In this document: positions 10,729 through 20,793 of the stretch, one piece after another
How the letters are laid out: the number at the start of each line of letters is the position of its first letter
Position numbering within the stretch: the first letter of the stretch is position 1
Source: Hydnum rufescens UP504
Lineage: Eukaryota > Basidiomycota > Agaricomycetes > Cantharellales > Hydnaceae
Assembly: GCA_014904985.1 (NCBI GenBank)
Contig: MU129053.1
Location: 129,712-155,073 of the forward strand
Reading direction: 5' to 3'
Length of the DNA: 25,362 bases
Program-made: the position numbers and the translations under genes
The notes under the pieces: model-generated
The model's input: only the letters and a program-made list of their open reading frames with translations
Databases searched by the model: none
What the model was told of the DNA's origin: nothing

Positions 10729-13518
10729 ATGGCCAAAGTGAATCCTCGAGCAATGCCATGGCCCACAGGTAGAGATGCTCCGCATTTTAAGGGAAAACGC
10801 CTTGATAACTTCCTCCTTGACTATGAAGCCTGCTGCGACGAAGCTCTCTATGACGATCATAGGAAATGCAAGAACATTATTCGATTCTGTAGCAACAAGG
10901 AAGCTGAATTACTGAAGAACCTCCCAGAAGTTAAGAATCCTACTACATTTGAAGCTCTAGCAACCCGTCTCAGAAAACTATATGGACAGACAGACAGAAG
11001 ACAAAGATACACACGAGAACGACTAGCAGACTTCTGCCAACAAAAGAGAATAATTATCAATGAAGCAGATCTGGATGATTACTATCGCGAATTCATTACA
11101 CAGGTACAATGCCTTGATGAGAAGAAAGTCCTAGCTGAGCGAGACCGAGATGACCTTTTCTGGCAAGGGATTCCACGACGTCTCCAGAAGATTGTACTCC
11201 CATTATTTCGCTATGTTCCAGGATTTGATGACACAAAACCATTGGACTGTACCATCGCATATGACACAATGAAGACCATACTCAAAGAAGATCTTTATTA
11301 CAACTTCAGACATTTTAATAAGGAAAGACCACGAGCCACTACAAAGACCAAAAAGTCGAAAATAAAGCCCAGCTATTACAGGTCACGTGGCAGATACAGT
11401 GACTCCTCAGATGAATCAGAAGTTTCAGAAAGCGAAGATGAAGGCAGCGACTCTGATAGTGAAAGTGAAGAAGAACCAGTTGCCATATCACCCATATCCA
11501 TTAAGAAAGTATCCACCAAACCAAAGCCAACAATCATTCCATCACTTCGCAATGTAACAGAACAAATCAGTGATCTCACACAGTCCTTTAATGAAATGAA
11601 AATATTCATGGCACAATCACAGCAAAAGGGGCAAGCTCCCAACCCATATACGCAACCTCATCATTCAGAAACGCGGATTCAAGGAAGCCCAGCTACCTAT
11701 CCAAATAATCAACCACTTGGACCTAATCGTTCCCAAGGTCCTAATGCATCAGCTGGAACAACCCTTTGCTGGTTCTGTGATAAAACAGGAGCACATAATG
11801 TTGGAATGAAGAACTGTCCAGATGCCCAAGCTATGGTTCGTCAAGGAATCATCAAATACTCCATTGAAGGCAGGCTTGTAAAAATGGATGACACACAACT
11901 ACCACGAGGAATAGCTGGAAAGGGAGGGATCAAACAAGCCATTGTGGATGACATAAAACGAATTAGGGAGGAATCCACCCATCAACGAACAACAGGAGCA
12001 ATCCGCATTGTTGACAAAAATGGATTGTCACCATTTAGAACACACTCATATGCGATAGCAGCAGGCCCATTTATATCTGCACCAGCAACCAAAACAAGTA
12101 AACCAGATAATCGTCACAATCCAATGGGAGATAAAACCACACAACGCCCTAAAAATCGAATGTATGTTGATGTACCTCCACGCAGTCAGACACCTGCTAA
12201 AACTCCAGTTAATCAACCAAAACCCTCAGAACCAAAACAAGCAACCCCAGAAAATCCTCCGCAGCCAACTTATCCACCAGGAATATTGCCCTCCTCAGTA
12301 ATAAAAGAACCAATAACAGAAAAACCTGCTCCTAAAAAGGCTGGACCACTCCCAGAGGAAACAATAGACATAGAAATGGCACTACCTGAGAAACGAATCC
12401 CAAAGAATCCTCCAACATATCGTTTTACCACAGAGTTTCAAGAAGCATGTGAAGATAAAGAAATAGCTAAGAAAGTACTCAATCAAAAAGTCGAAATAAC
12501 ACTCGGAGACTTCCTTGGGTCAGCACATGGAGCAGCCAAAATATTTGCAGCTGGACTTAAACTGAAACGTGACTATAATCCTAAACATCGAGAGCCCCTT
12601 ACAGTTAATCATGCCACCTTTAAACCGCGTTTTCCAACAACTGAGGCCTCTGATTATGACTCTGATGATGAAGCAGAGCAAGACGAATACTATGACCATA
12701 TACGAACTCTGATGGACAGAGATTTGGATAAAGACCTATCCCAGCAAACAGATCTACAGACACAAGAGAACTATCAAGCACAAGTAAATTTGATTGGATC
12801 CCTTGGGCCAAATCCTTTGTTTGCTATGGACACAGGAAAAATTGCAGCCAAAGCCACAGGTCAGAATGGAACCAAAGATGTTGTGCTTATGATCGACACA
12901 GGATCCGAATTAAACCTTATCTCCCAGGAAGTTCAGAAAAGATTAAACATCCCAATAGACTACGATGGACAAAACTGGTCATTACAAGGAATCAATAGTG
13001 GACCAGAACCCCTTATAGGATGCTGTCGAAATGTTCCAATCGAAATAGGAGGGATAAGATTTGATCATCACTTCTTTGTTAAAAAGGGAAGCTTCGAAGG
13101 CCATGACATACTACTTGGACAACCATGGTTAGTAGGAGTTGGTGCCCAAATCAAATACGAAGGAGCCACAGATGGAAATCATGGAATGGACATTCAGGTT
13201 TATGAAAAGGGAAACCCAACAGGATCATCTATTTCTCTCCATGCTCTTATGAATGAGGAACGAGAGCAAAATAAACTTGTTCTTCAAGCATCAGCAATAC
13301 CTCCAGGAGAACAGCCACCTGAAGGAAGTAATCCAGGTCCACCACAGCCGCAATATCGATATAAATCAAATGGAGCATCATTAGTTCGAACAGTACCTGA
13401 AACTCCCTCACAAAACTACAAATATTATCACACAGAAGCAACTCCATCTGACCAATCACTAAAAGGGAATTCACCATTTATACCAATATTTGGAAGGGAA
13501 TTGTCAGAGGCCTTATGA
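10729..13518 (+). CDS. Gag-protease polyprotein of Ty3/gypsy-type element
   Basis: The 929-residue ORF starts at the first ATG in a good context (ACAATGG). The frame is open upstream but only with a TTG start. Residues about 20-190 are a helical capsid-type domain (FKGKRLDNFLLDYE...YTRERLADFCQQKR). Residues about 220-250 are Ser/Asp/Glu-rich. A zinc knuckle CWFCDKTGAH...C spans residues 347-363 with spacing CX2CX5HX6C, wider than the usual CX2CX4HX4C. A Pro/Lys-rich linker follows. The aspartic protease active site MIDTGSELNLIS has its Asp at residue 723, with a later ILLGQPWL motif. It packages element RNA and cleaves the polyprotein. It ends at TGA 13516-13518; the same frame continues into pol. 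Confidence 0.88.
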   Translation: MAKVNPRAMPWPTGRDAPHFKGKRLDNFLLDYEACCDEALYDDHRKCKNIIRFCSNKEAELLKNLPEVKNPTTFEALATRLRKLYGQTDRRQRYTRERLADFCQQKRIIINEADLDDYYREFITQVQCLDEKKVLAERDRDDLFWQGIPRRLQKIVLPLFRYVPGFDDTKPLDCTIAYDTMKTILKEDLYYNFRHFNKERPRATTKTKKSKIKPSYYRSRGRYSDSSDESEVSESEDEGSDSDSESEEEPVAISPISIKKVSTKPKPTIIPSLRNVTEQISDLTQSFNEMKIFMAQSQQKGQAPNPYTQPHHSETRIQGSPATYPNNQPLGPNRSQGPNASAGTTLCWFCDKTGAHNVGMKNCPDAQAMVRQGIIKYSIEGRLVKMDDTQLPRGIAGKGGIKQAIVDDIKRIREESTHQRTTGAIRIVDKNGLSPFRTHSYAIAAGPFISAPATKTSKPDNRHNPMGDKTTQRPKNRMYVDVPPRSQTPAKTPVNQPKPSEPKQATPENPPQPTYPPGILPSSVIKEPITEKPAPKKAGPLPEETIDIEMALPEKRIPKNPPTYRFTTEFQEACEDKEIAKKVLNQKVEITLGDFLGSAHGAAKIFAAGLKLKRDYNPKHREPLTVNHATFKPRFPTTEASDYDSDDEAEQDEYYDHIRTLMDRDLDKDLSQQTDLQTQENYQAQVNLIGSLGPNPLFAMDTGKIAAKATGQNGTKDVVLMIDTGSELNLISQEVQKRLNIPIDYDGQNWSLQGINSGPEPLIGCCRNVPIEIGGIRFDHHFFVKKGSFEGHDILLGQPWLVGVGAQIKYEGATDGNHGMDIQVYEKGNPTGSSISLHALMNEEREQNKLVLQASAIPPGEQPPEGSNPGPPQPQYRYKSNGASLVRTVPETPSQNYKYYHTEATPSDQSLKGNSPFIPIFGRELSEAL

Positions 13519-14104
13519 CTCCCAGAAACGCGTACAAAAGACTTTGATCCAAGCACAAACAAGTACCTAATAGATGCTATTATCAACAAGGAGAGCATGT
13601 CTGCACGATATCTCAATCAAACTTGGAAATCATCTTCAGCAACATCTGGAAATCAGCTTGAAGACAATCTTGTACGCGTTTATAACAAATTAAGACCAGA
13701 TTTTGCACAAAAATCTCCAGAAAAAGCGGAGGATTTTAGCTATCAAATTGGCCAGGTCATCAGAAATGCCAATAAGACAAAATATAAAACTGTGGATAAG
13801 AAGAAAAACCCTATTCCCTTGGGAGTTATTCGAAACCCAGTCACTCGTCTTCCTTATAAAGATCTTCCTCCCATCACACCCCTCCAACTTCCAACACATC
13901 CACCTAGCTTCAAAGACTTTCAATACACCAAGAAGCTTACCCCAGAATGCATAAAGAAAATAATTGACAACATTCCCAATGATTTTCTTTCAGAAGAAGA
14001 ACTTGATTTGCTTCTCTATGTGGTCGCTCAAAGAGAAAAGGGTCTTGCATTTGATGAATCAGAACTGAGGGATCTTCAAAACAGAATACTTTCCAGACTA
14101 CATT
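13519..14104 (+). pseudogene. Pol N-terminal linker, in frame with Gag-protease
   Basis: After the TGA the frame continues as LPETRTKDF...MSARYLNQTWKSS and on to VVAQREKGLAFDESELRDLQNR. In related basidiomycete elements a segment of this kind directly precedes the RT in one long polyprotein. At 14083-14087 (AGA, A, TAC) the reading moves by one base into the RT frame, where YFPDYIMETVPHVPW follows smoothly. So the lesion is one extra A near 14086, unless it is a programmed +1 shift. No start codon of its own is needed if read as a continuation of gag. Confidence 0.75.
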
Positions 14105-16939
14105 ATGGAAACAGTTCCACATGTTCCTTGGGAATTACCACCAATTCGACCTCCAAAAGCAATTGTGGCAACACTTATCAAAATGATAAAGGATCAATTA
14201 GCAGCTGGGAAATACAAAACATCATGGTCTTCCTATCGTTCACAAATGTTTGCAGTGGCTAAGCCTAAAGGAGGCATTCGCATTGTTCATGATCTACAAC
14301 CCCTAAATGCAGTTTCAGTAAAAGACTCAGGATTGCCACCAAATATCAATGACTTTGCAGACAGCTTTGTGGGACATTCAGTCTATATTGTTGCAGATCT
14401 CTATGCAGGGTATGATGGACGTCGACTGGCAGAAGAATCCCAAGAACTCACAACAAGCGATTCACCATTGGGTCCTGTAAAGCTCACAACACTACCTCAA
14501 GGATATACAAATTCCATGCAAGAATTCATGAAAACAGTCACACACATGATCAGACCAATGATCCCAGACAGAGCTGAAGCCTTTGTGGATGATGTAGCAG
14601 GAAAGGGACCAAAAACGCGGTACAATGATGAACCTATACCTGAAAATCCAAAAATTCGACGATACATATGGGAATTTGCTCAAGTCGTTGATGAGTTGTT
14701 CGCTACATTCATTGAAGCTGGATGTACAGCCTCAGGATCTAAATTAGTGCTTGCAACACCACTCGTACACATTGTAGGAAATGTTTGTTCAATGGAAGGA
14801 AGAAGACCTCACCATGGAATTATCACAAAAATAAAGAACTGGCCATGTCCAATCAATGTAACGCAAGTCCGCGGATTCCTAGGAACAGTTGGAGTCGCTC
14901 GAAATTGGATTTGGCAATTTGCTAAAATAGCAAAACCTCTCACATTGCTCACCAAGAAGACTCCTAATGACTTTGAATGGAATGACCAAGCAGAAGAAGC
15001 CATGAACCAACTAAAAGAAGCTTCCACAAACCTTCCTGCTCGAAAAACATTAAACATTGATATAGCCAGAGTGTTAAAAGAAGATGAACGAACATCAGAT
15101 TATGGCCTTGTAACACTTGCAGTGGATAGCTCTATCATGGCAGTAGGATGGATTGAATATCAAACCCTGGAAGATGGACGACATCCAATTGTCTTTGGAT
15201 CAGTAACCAATAATGAAGCTGAAACCAAGTATTCCCAACCACAAATAGAATTGAAAGGACTATTCAAAGCACTCAAAGCACAAAGGAATGATCTCTGGGG
15301 AATCCATTTTAGAGTGGAAGTAGATGCCAAATTTCTCAAGCAAACCATTAATACACCAGGATTACCAAATGCGGCTATGTCACGATGGATCTCCTACATT
15401 CAGCTATTTGATTTTGAATTGGTCCATGTTCCAGCCACAAAACACCAAGGTCCAGATGGATTATCTAGGCGCCCAGCACATGAAAATGACTCAGTTGAAT
15501 CAGAAGATGAACTGGAACCAGATGAACCAGGCCATTTTATTACTGGACCAAGACCTCATGAAGAAGACTGGATCCTTGTCTCAGAAACAAAACCAGAAGG
15601 ATTGTCAAAACATTCAGGACATAAAAATGATTCAGAAAATTTAGAGAATGAACTAGAAAATTATATTCCTGGACCACAATCCCTAGAAGAATATGAAGAC
15701 TGGACTCTGCATGATTCCTCAGCAGCCACACTATCAGCTACAAGGATTAAGAGGGAACCATATGAAGACATCATTGAATTCAGACAAAATAACACAGTAA
15801 TATCACTCAAACCACAAGAAAATATGTCAAGAAATGGTGGATTTGTAGCTCTTTCATGCCAAGCCCACTCAGTAACTCAAAGAAATTTCAATACAGTCTC
15901 ACAACACTCAGAAATTGACTCAAAAATCAAAGAACATCCACACAAACTCAAAGATTCTGATGGAGAAGACTATTGGAAAAGGATTGAATATTACTTAAAC
16001 CACTTAAAAATACCCTCAGGAGTCAAGAACACCAAAACATTTATTCAGAGTACCAAACACTATTTTTTGTATCAAGAAACCCTATGGAGAAGGCCTAAAA
16101 CTGGTCAATTGCCACTGAAAGTTATCAAAAACCCGGATGATCGAGCCCGCTTATGTAAGGCAGCACATGACGAATCTGGTCACCGCGGACGAGACCCGAC
16201 GTTCAAAAAATTATCAGACAGATTTTACTGGCCTAATATGTTATCCTATGTGGCCTGGTATTGCCGGACATGCCATGAATGCCAGCAAAGATCTGTGACC
16301 CGCCCAAAAATCACATTGAGCCCGACCTACGTTAATACAATATTACGTAAATTTAATATGGACACGGTTCACATGCCGGTATCTAACGGATTCAAATACA
16401 TCGTCGATCTCTGGGATGATCTCTCCGGATGGCTGGAAGCAAAGATGTTACGTAAGGCCTCAAGTAAGAACGTCGCCCGGTTTCTATTTGAAGACGTCAT
16501 GTGCCGGTTCGGCTGTGTATTACAAATCACTACGGACAATGGCGCGGAATTTGATGGATTAGTCCAAACCATGGCAGATGAATATAATGTTCCCATTGTC
16601 CGAGCAGCCCCGTACCACCCGGAAGCAAATGGAATGATAGAACGCAGTCATAGGACCTGGATTAATTCGTTATTCGTCGCTAGTAAAGGAAATCCGAGTC
16701 AATGGTCAAAATATTTTTATTCATGTATGTGGGCGGACCGAGTAACAGTAAAGTGGACGACTGGCCACACCCCCTATTACCTACTTTACGGAAAACATCA
16801 TGTGTTTCCATTCGATATTACGGATGCATCATGGTATACATTAAAATGGGGTGCAGTCCAAACCACAGAAGAATTACTAGCAATCCGCGGAATACAGTTA
16901 GCACACCGAGACGAGGATATCCAAGCTGGCCTCAAATGA
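14105..16939 (+). CDS. Reverse transcriptase, RNase H and integrase of Ty3/gypsy-type element
   Basis: The open frame has 944 residues. The RT shows FAVAKPKGGIRIVHDLQPLN, catalytic Asp98 in IVADLYAGYD, LPQGYTNSMQEF and FVDDVAGKG with Asp162 and Asp163. RNase H begins at AVDSSIMAVGW (Asp341) and ends near HVPATKHQGPDGLSRR. An acidic linker of about 200 residues follows. The integrase has His688, His693, Cys723 and Cys726 of the zinc domain and a catalytic triad Asp753 (NMDTVH), Asp811 (TTDNGAEF) and Glu846 (GMIERS), with 34 residues between the last two. All catalytic residues are present. It copies element RNA into DNA and inserts it. The ATG at 14105 is only the first Met of the open frame; the real protein likely starts as Gag-Pol. 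Confidence 0.9.
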   Translation: METVPHVPWELPPIRPPKAIVATLIKMIKDQLAAGKYKTSWSSYRSQMFAVAKPKGGIRIVHDLQPLNAVSVKDSGLPPNINDFADSFVGHSVYIVADLYAGYDGRRLAEESQELTTSDSPLGPVKLTTLPQGYTNSMQEFMKTVTHMIRPMIPDRAEAFVDDVAGKGPKTRYNDEPIPENPKIRRYIWEFAQVVDELFATFIEAGCTASGSKLVLATPLVHIVGNVCSMEGRRPHHGIITKIKNWPCPINVTQVRGFLGTVGVARNWIWQFAKIAKPLTLLTKKTPNDFEWNDQAEEAMNQLKEASTNLPARKTLNIDIARVLKEDERTSDYGLVTLAVDSSIMAVGWIEYQTLEDGRHPIVFGSVTNNEAETKYSQPQIELKGLFKALKAQRNDLWGIHFRVEVDAKFLKQTINTPGLPNAAMSRWISYIQLFDFELVHVPATKHQGPDGLSRRPAHENDSVESEDELEPDEPGHFITGPRPHEEDWILVSETKPEGLSKHSGHKNDSENLENELENYIPGPQSLEEYEDWTLHDSSAATLSATRIKREPYEDIIEFRQNNTVISLKPQENMSRNGGFVALSCQAHSVTQRNFNTVSQHSEIDSKIKEHPHKLKDSDGEDYWKRIEYYLNHLKIPSGVKNTKTFIQSTKHYFLYQETLWRRPKTGQLPLKVIKNPDDRARLCKAAHDESGHRGRDPTFKKLSDRFYWPNMLSYVAWYCRTCHECQQRSVTRPKITLSPTYVNTILRKFNMDTVHMPVSNGFKYIVDLWDDLSGWLEAKMLRKASSKNVARFLFEDVMCRFGCVLQITTDNGAEFDGLVQTMADEYNVPIVRAAPYHPEANGMIERSHRTWINSLFVASKGNPSQWSKYFYSCMWADRVTVKWTTGHTPYYLLYGKHHVFPFDITDASWYTLKWGAVQTTEELLAIRGIQLAHRDEDIQAGLK

Positions 16940-17568
16940 CGTCCTCAAAGCAAGAATTCGAAGTGCACAGGATTACGCCAAACGAAATGAAAATATATTA
17001 GTAAATGGAAATTATTCACCGGGACAATTGTGCTGGTATTTAATTCTGTATTACTAATGCAACATGGACGAAAGGGGGAAATACGGTGGATTGGACCATA
17101 CAGGGTTCGGCATCATCACCCTCGTGGATCCTATCGACTTGAAGAATTGGATGGAACCCTAATCAACGGAATATTCGCTGGAAACCGATTAAAAAAATAT
17201 CATATGCGTGACAATATAGCCATAATGGATGGCGTCGGCAATGAGAGCCACAGCGCCATAGAAGAAGGATCAATTCAAGAAAATACACAAAAATACACAA
17301 AAAATACAGGACATGCAATGACGTTCAACAGGGATATTATTATCAAGAAACAACGACCACCAGTATCCCTCGGACGGAAAACCAATTAAGTAGCTATCTT
17401 TGGCCACCGCCGAGAGCCACAGATTCGTGGGGCTATTGGGAAGACAAATTAGTGGAGTGGAGGCGACGGAACATTCTTCAAGAAATTCTAGGAAGTCACA
17501 CGGAAGAACCCCAAATCACTGAATCTTATTGCGAGTCATCTGAAGAAAGTCTAGATATGGAAATTTAA
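16940..17568 (+). pseudogene. Integrase C-terminal region, three frameshifts
   Basis: Skipping the T at 16937 gives DVLKARIRSAQDYAKRNEN, the continuation of integrase. Near 17028 one base is missing, and the frame resumes as VLVFNSVLLMQHGRKGEIRW...GPYRVRHHHPRGSYRLEELDG, the SH3-like C-terminal domain. It runs to TAA 17387-17389. A further one-base shift there opens SSYLWPPPRATDSWGYWEDK...SLDMEI, ending at TAA 17566-17568. I see no chromodomain here, unlike the element on the left. The clean continuation across each shift indicates recent, independent single-base lesions. Confidence 0.7.
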
Positions 17569-18151
17569 GTCTTAAAAAGGAAATCCCTGAAATTATTTCG
17601 ACTAAAGCCACATCACAAATTTATTGGTAACCATACGGATCTGAGATCACTCCAACGATGTGGGACTAAGAAAATCCCGCGATTGTCACCCTGGGGCCAT
17701 GAGGCGTTGAGTCGCGGAATGTGCCGTACCACAAAAATCGACACTACCGCCTTTAAAAAGAAGACGCACCTGCAAAATCAACGTCCCTCTGCCCACATCC
17801 TCTTCCACTATGCCTAGATAATCACAACTGTCGACAATCACCTCCTCTTGCTTCTCCTTAACTTAAATCACGTAAATTATCGCTTATCGCTTTCTCTTTT
17901 TCTTTTCTATCGGTCCACTCGTATCTATGAACAACACTTCGCACAATGACCTAAGGATGACTCCGCGGTAGTTATCGTCTGATTTCGCTTAGAACTTCTG
18001 TCCCACGACAAAAATGAGTCATCAAGCTCAGGCACGGGTGAGGACGACGGTATAAAAGCACAGACCATCCGCTAACAAAAGCACCAGCCGACCATCATCT
18101 GGATGACTTCACATCAGCCAATCATCGTCTGAACTATTCCACAATCTCCAC
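17569..18151 (+). promoter_or_regulatory. Region between pol and gene R with a TATA promoter
   Basis: No ORF is supported. TATAAAAG at 18051-18058 lies about 100 bases ahead of the ATG of gene R, and a TGAGTCA site at 18015-18021 lies 30 bases upstream of it. The segment is CpG-rich, unlike the gag-pol promoter. This is where a 3' LTR of the gag-pol element would be expected, but no part of it resembles 9038-10250. Confidence 0.5.
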
Positions 18152-19696
18152 TATGTCCAACTCAGCCTCGCTTGACCTCACTGCGACCTCGACTCCGACT
18201 ACACATTCCAGTATATCAATAGCCTGCTCCTTCGCCTGTGCCTCCTATGCAGCTAACTGAACTCAAGCTCGGCGATGATACTTCTTCAGCTCCTCACCGA
18301 AAGGAGAAAGACGAGATAGACGAGGTATGAAACCCAGCATCTACAGATCAGCATGCTGTTAATGTCTCCCAGAGCTTTTGGCCTGATTCAGTCAACCCAT
18401 CTTCGCATCAAATCGTAAAAATGTACAATAACGACAGAACAGTCCAAACCTAGTCAACCTGTAGGCCTTAATACCCAGTTAACGATCGACCCACGTCTCA
18501 CACTATACCATCAGATCCCCGACCCATGCACTAAATCTATCCAGTCTATTTTATCGGGCCCCAACTATCTTATATCCCAACAAGAGATCAAACAGGATCA
18601 AAATATAAAAAGGAACATAGAAGACCAACCGTAGATGCTGAAGCTCAACATGCCATCAACTCGTGACTTCTGATGTCCACCCAGACCCGGATCCCTCTCA
18701 GATCATTCGCGCCAGGTACTACTATATCAGATCTGTTCACATTGCGACAGGAAGCCGACTCGAATCGCAATCCCAAGGAAGAGACTGCGAATCAGGCTAG
18801 GTCCCCGACTGCTCAGCAATTACGCGATATATTCCACTCCTCCACCGACTCACTGACTTCAAACTTGCAAACTCTTCTCACCCATCATCCCGCCTCTCAG
18901 TCCCACTTATCATACTCCTCGAAACTTCCTCCGCATGCTCCTCACAACTTTTATAAGCGACCAATCAGTATCCCATGGCCCGGCAAAAATGCAAACTCGT
19001 ACCATGCATGGCCATTGTACAGACAGGCAATTGTGGATTGCAAGCGCAATGCTGCGCAGCGATTAGACGATGTTCGATGAGAGTACGAAGATAAGCATAA
19101 CAAGGACGTAAAGCAGCATGTGGACCTTCTTGACCAATTAAGTTGCACGATTCGCCAATCATAATATGCAAATCGATTCTCTCATGCCGCCTCTTGCACT
19201 TCTTTCATCCACTCTACATCAATGAGAAGCCGACCTCTGAAACAAGATCCAAAATACTTGATAATCGCAACACCAAGTTAGCTCGTGATGAGGAATGCGT
19301 TGCTAACTGGCATGACCACCTTCTCTATCCTTTGGCATATCATCATGTATCGCAGACTGACAGACTATCCCGCATTTTATCCAGGCAGCTGATATCATAT
19401 GACAACACCATTGACTAGATACGCCATCCTCAGCCTTCGCTCTCCATAGTCGTATCACTCCTGCGATATCCCAGCTTGCATCATCTCTCCATGAAATGGA
19501 CAAGTACTTTCTGACAATTGTACCTGACGATCAAGCAGTCCTTTACTATACTAGACACATTCGTGATATACAATATGACCTCCGAGACAATGAATGGGCC
19601 GAATTCAAGAAAAACCCAGCTGCCCCCTATGAGCTCGTGGACCTCCCATCCAACCCAGCTACCAAAGACTCCGATGTCGATTCAAACAGGTGGTAG
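18152..19696 (+). pseudogene. Gene R: unrecognised protein gene, frameshifted, second copy at 22549-23916
   Basis: ATG 18152 follows a TATA box by about 100 bases. After a short Ser/Thr-rich start, the coherent reading is MQLTELKLGDDTSSAPHRKE, then (through a TGA that looks like a decayed CGA) SQSFWPDSVNPSSHQ and so on to an intact 135-codon stretch (18673-19080) with RSFAPGTTISDLFTLRQEAD and PWPGKNANSYHAWPLYRQA. After a TGA shared with the second copy come a charged helix with coiled-coil character (ETRSKILDNRDTKLARDEE, better kept in the other copy) and an acidic C-terminus ending at TAG 19694. The original protein was roughly 500 residues. I see no zinc knuckle, protease, polymerase or membrane segment. 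It could be a Gag-like or accessory protein. Confidence 0.55.
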
Positions 19697-19807
19697 CCCA
19701 ATGTCATGTACCTATTTACCTCTTTCTGTCCTTACAATAGCAAAACTCATGAATTCTACATCAGACCCAAAAAGCGCCAACGTCAACTAAACTCGCAATC
19801 CTGCAAT

Positions 19808-20145
19808 CTCACTCCTCGTATCCTCACTCCTCGCATCCCGTATCCTCACTCCCCATAACCTCACTCCTCGCATCTCGTATCCTCGCTCCTCGCATCCCAT
19901 ATCCTCGCTCCCTGTATCCTTGCTCCTCACATCCTGTATCCTCGCTCCTCGCATCCTGTATCCTGGCTCCTCGTATCCTTGCTCCTCATATCCTTGCTCC
20001 TTGCATCCCATATCCTCGCTCCCTGTAACCTTGCTCCTCACATCTTGTATCCTTGCTCCTCACATCTTGTATCCTTGCTCCTCGCATCCCATATCCTCGC
20101 TCCTCATATCCCATATCCTCATATCTTGCATCTCGTACCCTCGCG
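19808..20145 (+). repeat. Pyrimidine-rich minisatellite, 22-bp unit
   Basis: About fifteen units of the type CTCCTCGCATCCCATATCCT plus CG, with shortened variants of about 15-17 bases (CTCCTCGTATCCTTG). The plus strand is almost free of G outside the TCG and TTG positions. It lies between the stop of gene R and the conserved 3' block. The ORF on the opposite strand is an artefact of the repeat. Confidence 0.9.
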
Positions 20146-20149
20146 CCTC

Positions 20150-20466
20150 ATCCCCATGTGTCTCTCACCAAGGATTCCTACTTCTCTTTTCTTCAAATAC
20201 ATCCTGTGCTTCATTGAAATGTCCCACTCCCCTTATGTACTCAAGTTCCAATGTACCAAATATGTCACCTGTTGGCCAAGGAAAACCTTTATTTTTCTCT
20301 AAGTTCTCTGTTTATTGTATGAGCTCGCCTGAAAACTGCTGCTAGTAAAATCTAAAATCTTCTATTCCTCCCCTTTAAAAATGTGTTTGATTTTGCCTAA
20401 GGTCTTTTGAACTTAGTAAAAAAAAATTAAAAAAAAAATTAAAAAACAACCAAAGACCAAAGTCAA
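20150..20466 (+). repeat. Conserved 3' terminal block, repeated at 24262-24568
   Basis: From CACCAAGGATTCCTAC through TGTTGGCCAA, GAAAACTGCTGCTAGTAAAA and the A-rich run to CCAAAGACCAAAGTCAAAGT, the block is nearly identical to 24262-24568. Sequence after it differs completely in the two copies, which fixes the right end of the unit. It contains no ORF of note. Confidence 0.8.
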
Positions 20467-20793
20467 AGTCAAAACTCAACAAGTTATGGCCCATATAGCC
20501 TGAACCAAGCCATAAAAAACCACACTAAAATCAAAAACTACAAGTCTATAAACAGCAAAATCAAACCCACGACTTAACAAATTAATACACCAAAACTGAA
20601 CCTGAACCTAGAACCCTGAAAACCCAAGTAATTTCTAAGCCTAGACCAATCCAATCCAACTTATAAAAACACCTCCAACAAACAAATTCCTCTTTTCTCA
20701 TCCCATCCACACAACTCTAAAAAAAGAACATACGTCAGAAACAATGCTACTTATATAAATGCTTACCTAAAAAGGGGTAGAACACCATCAATT
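20467..20793 (+). promoter_or_regulatory. Promoter and 5' leader of gene S
   Basis: Two adjoining CCAAT boxes (20646-20655) precede TATAAAA at 20662-20668, about 130 bases ahead of the ATG. The segment is conserved in the inverted copy at the window end, including CAACAAGTTATGG at its far end, the TATA box and AAAAAGGGGTAG just before the start codon. Confidence 0.6.

Larger units (their letters stand above)
9038..20466 (+). mobile_element. 11.4-kb composite retroelement-like unit with gag-pol plus extra gene R
   Basis: Its ends are inferred from a second, shorter copy at 22003-24568. That copy starts with the same block (TGTGG, then AG, TAAAA and CATCCAG) and ends with the same block (CCAAAGACCAAAGTCAAAGT), in the same orientation. 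The interior carries a tandem array, promoter, gag-pro, pol, a second promoter, gene R, a minisatellite and a conserved 3' block. CpG dinucleotides are scarce left of 9038 and frequent right after it, which supports the left boundary. I see no terminal inverted repeats, no LTR pair and no target duplication, so whether all of this moved as one element is inference. Alternatives are nested elements or a segmental duplication. Confidence 0.55.

Noticed and set aside
19787..20041. 84-codon minus-strand ORF rich in Glu, Gly and Arg
   Set aside because: It is a translation of the pyrimidine-rich minisatellite; its repeat pattern is that of the DNA.
18366..20466. Gene R region as a LINE-type element with an A-rich tail
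   Set aside because: The A-run is followed by further shared sequence, no polymerase or endonuclease is encoded, and two copies truncated at the same 5' base would be an odd coincidence.
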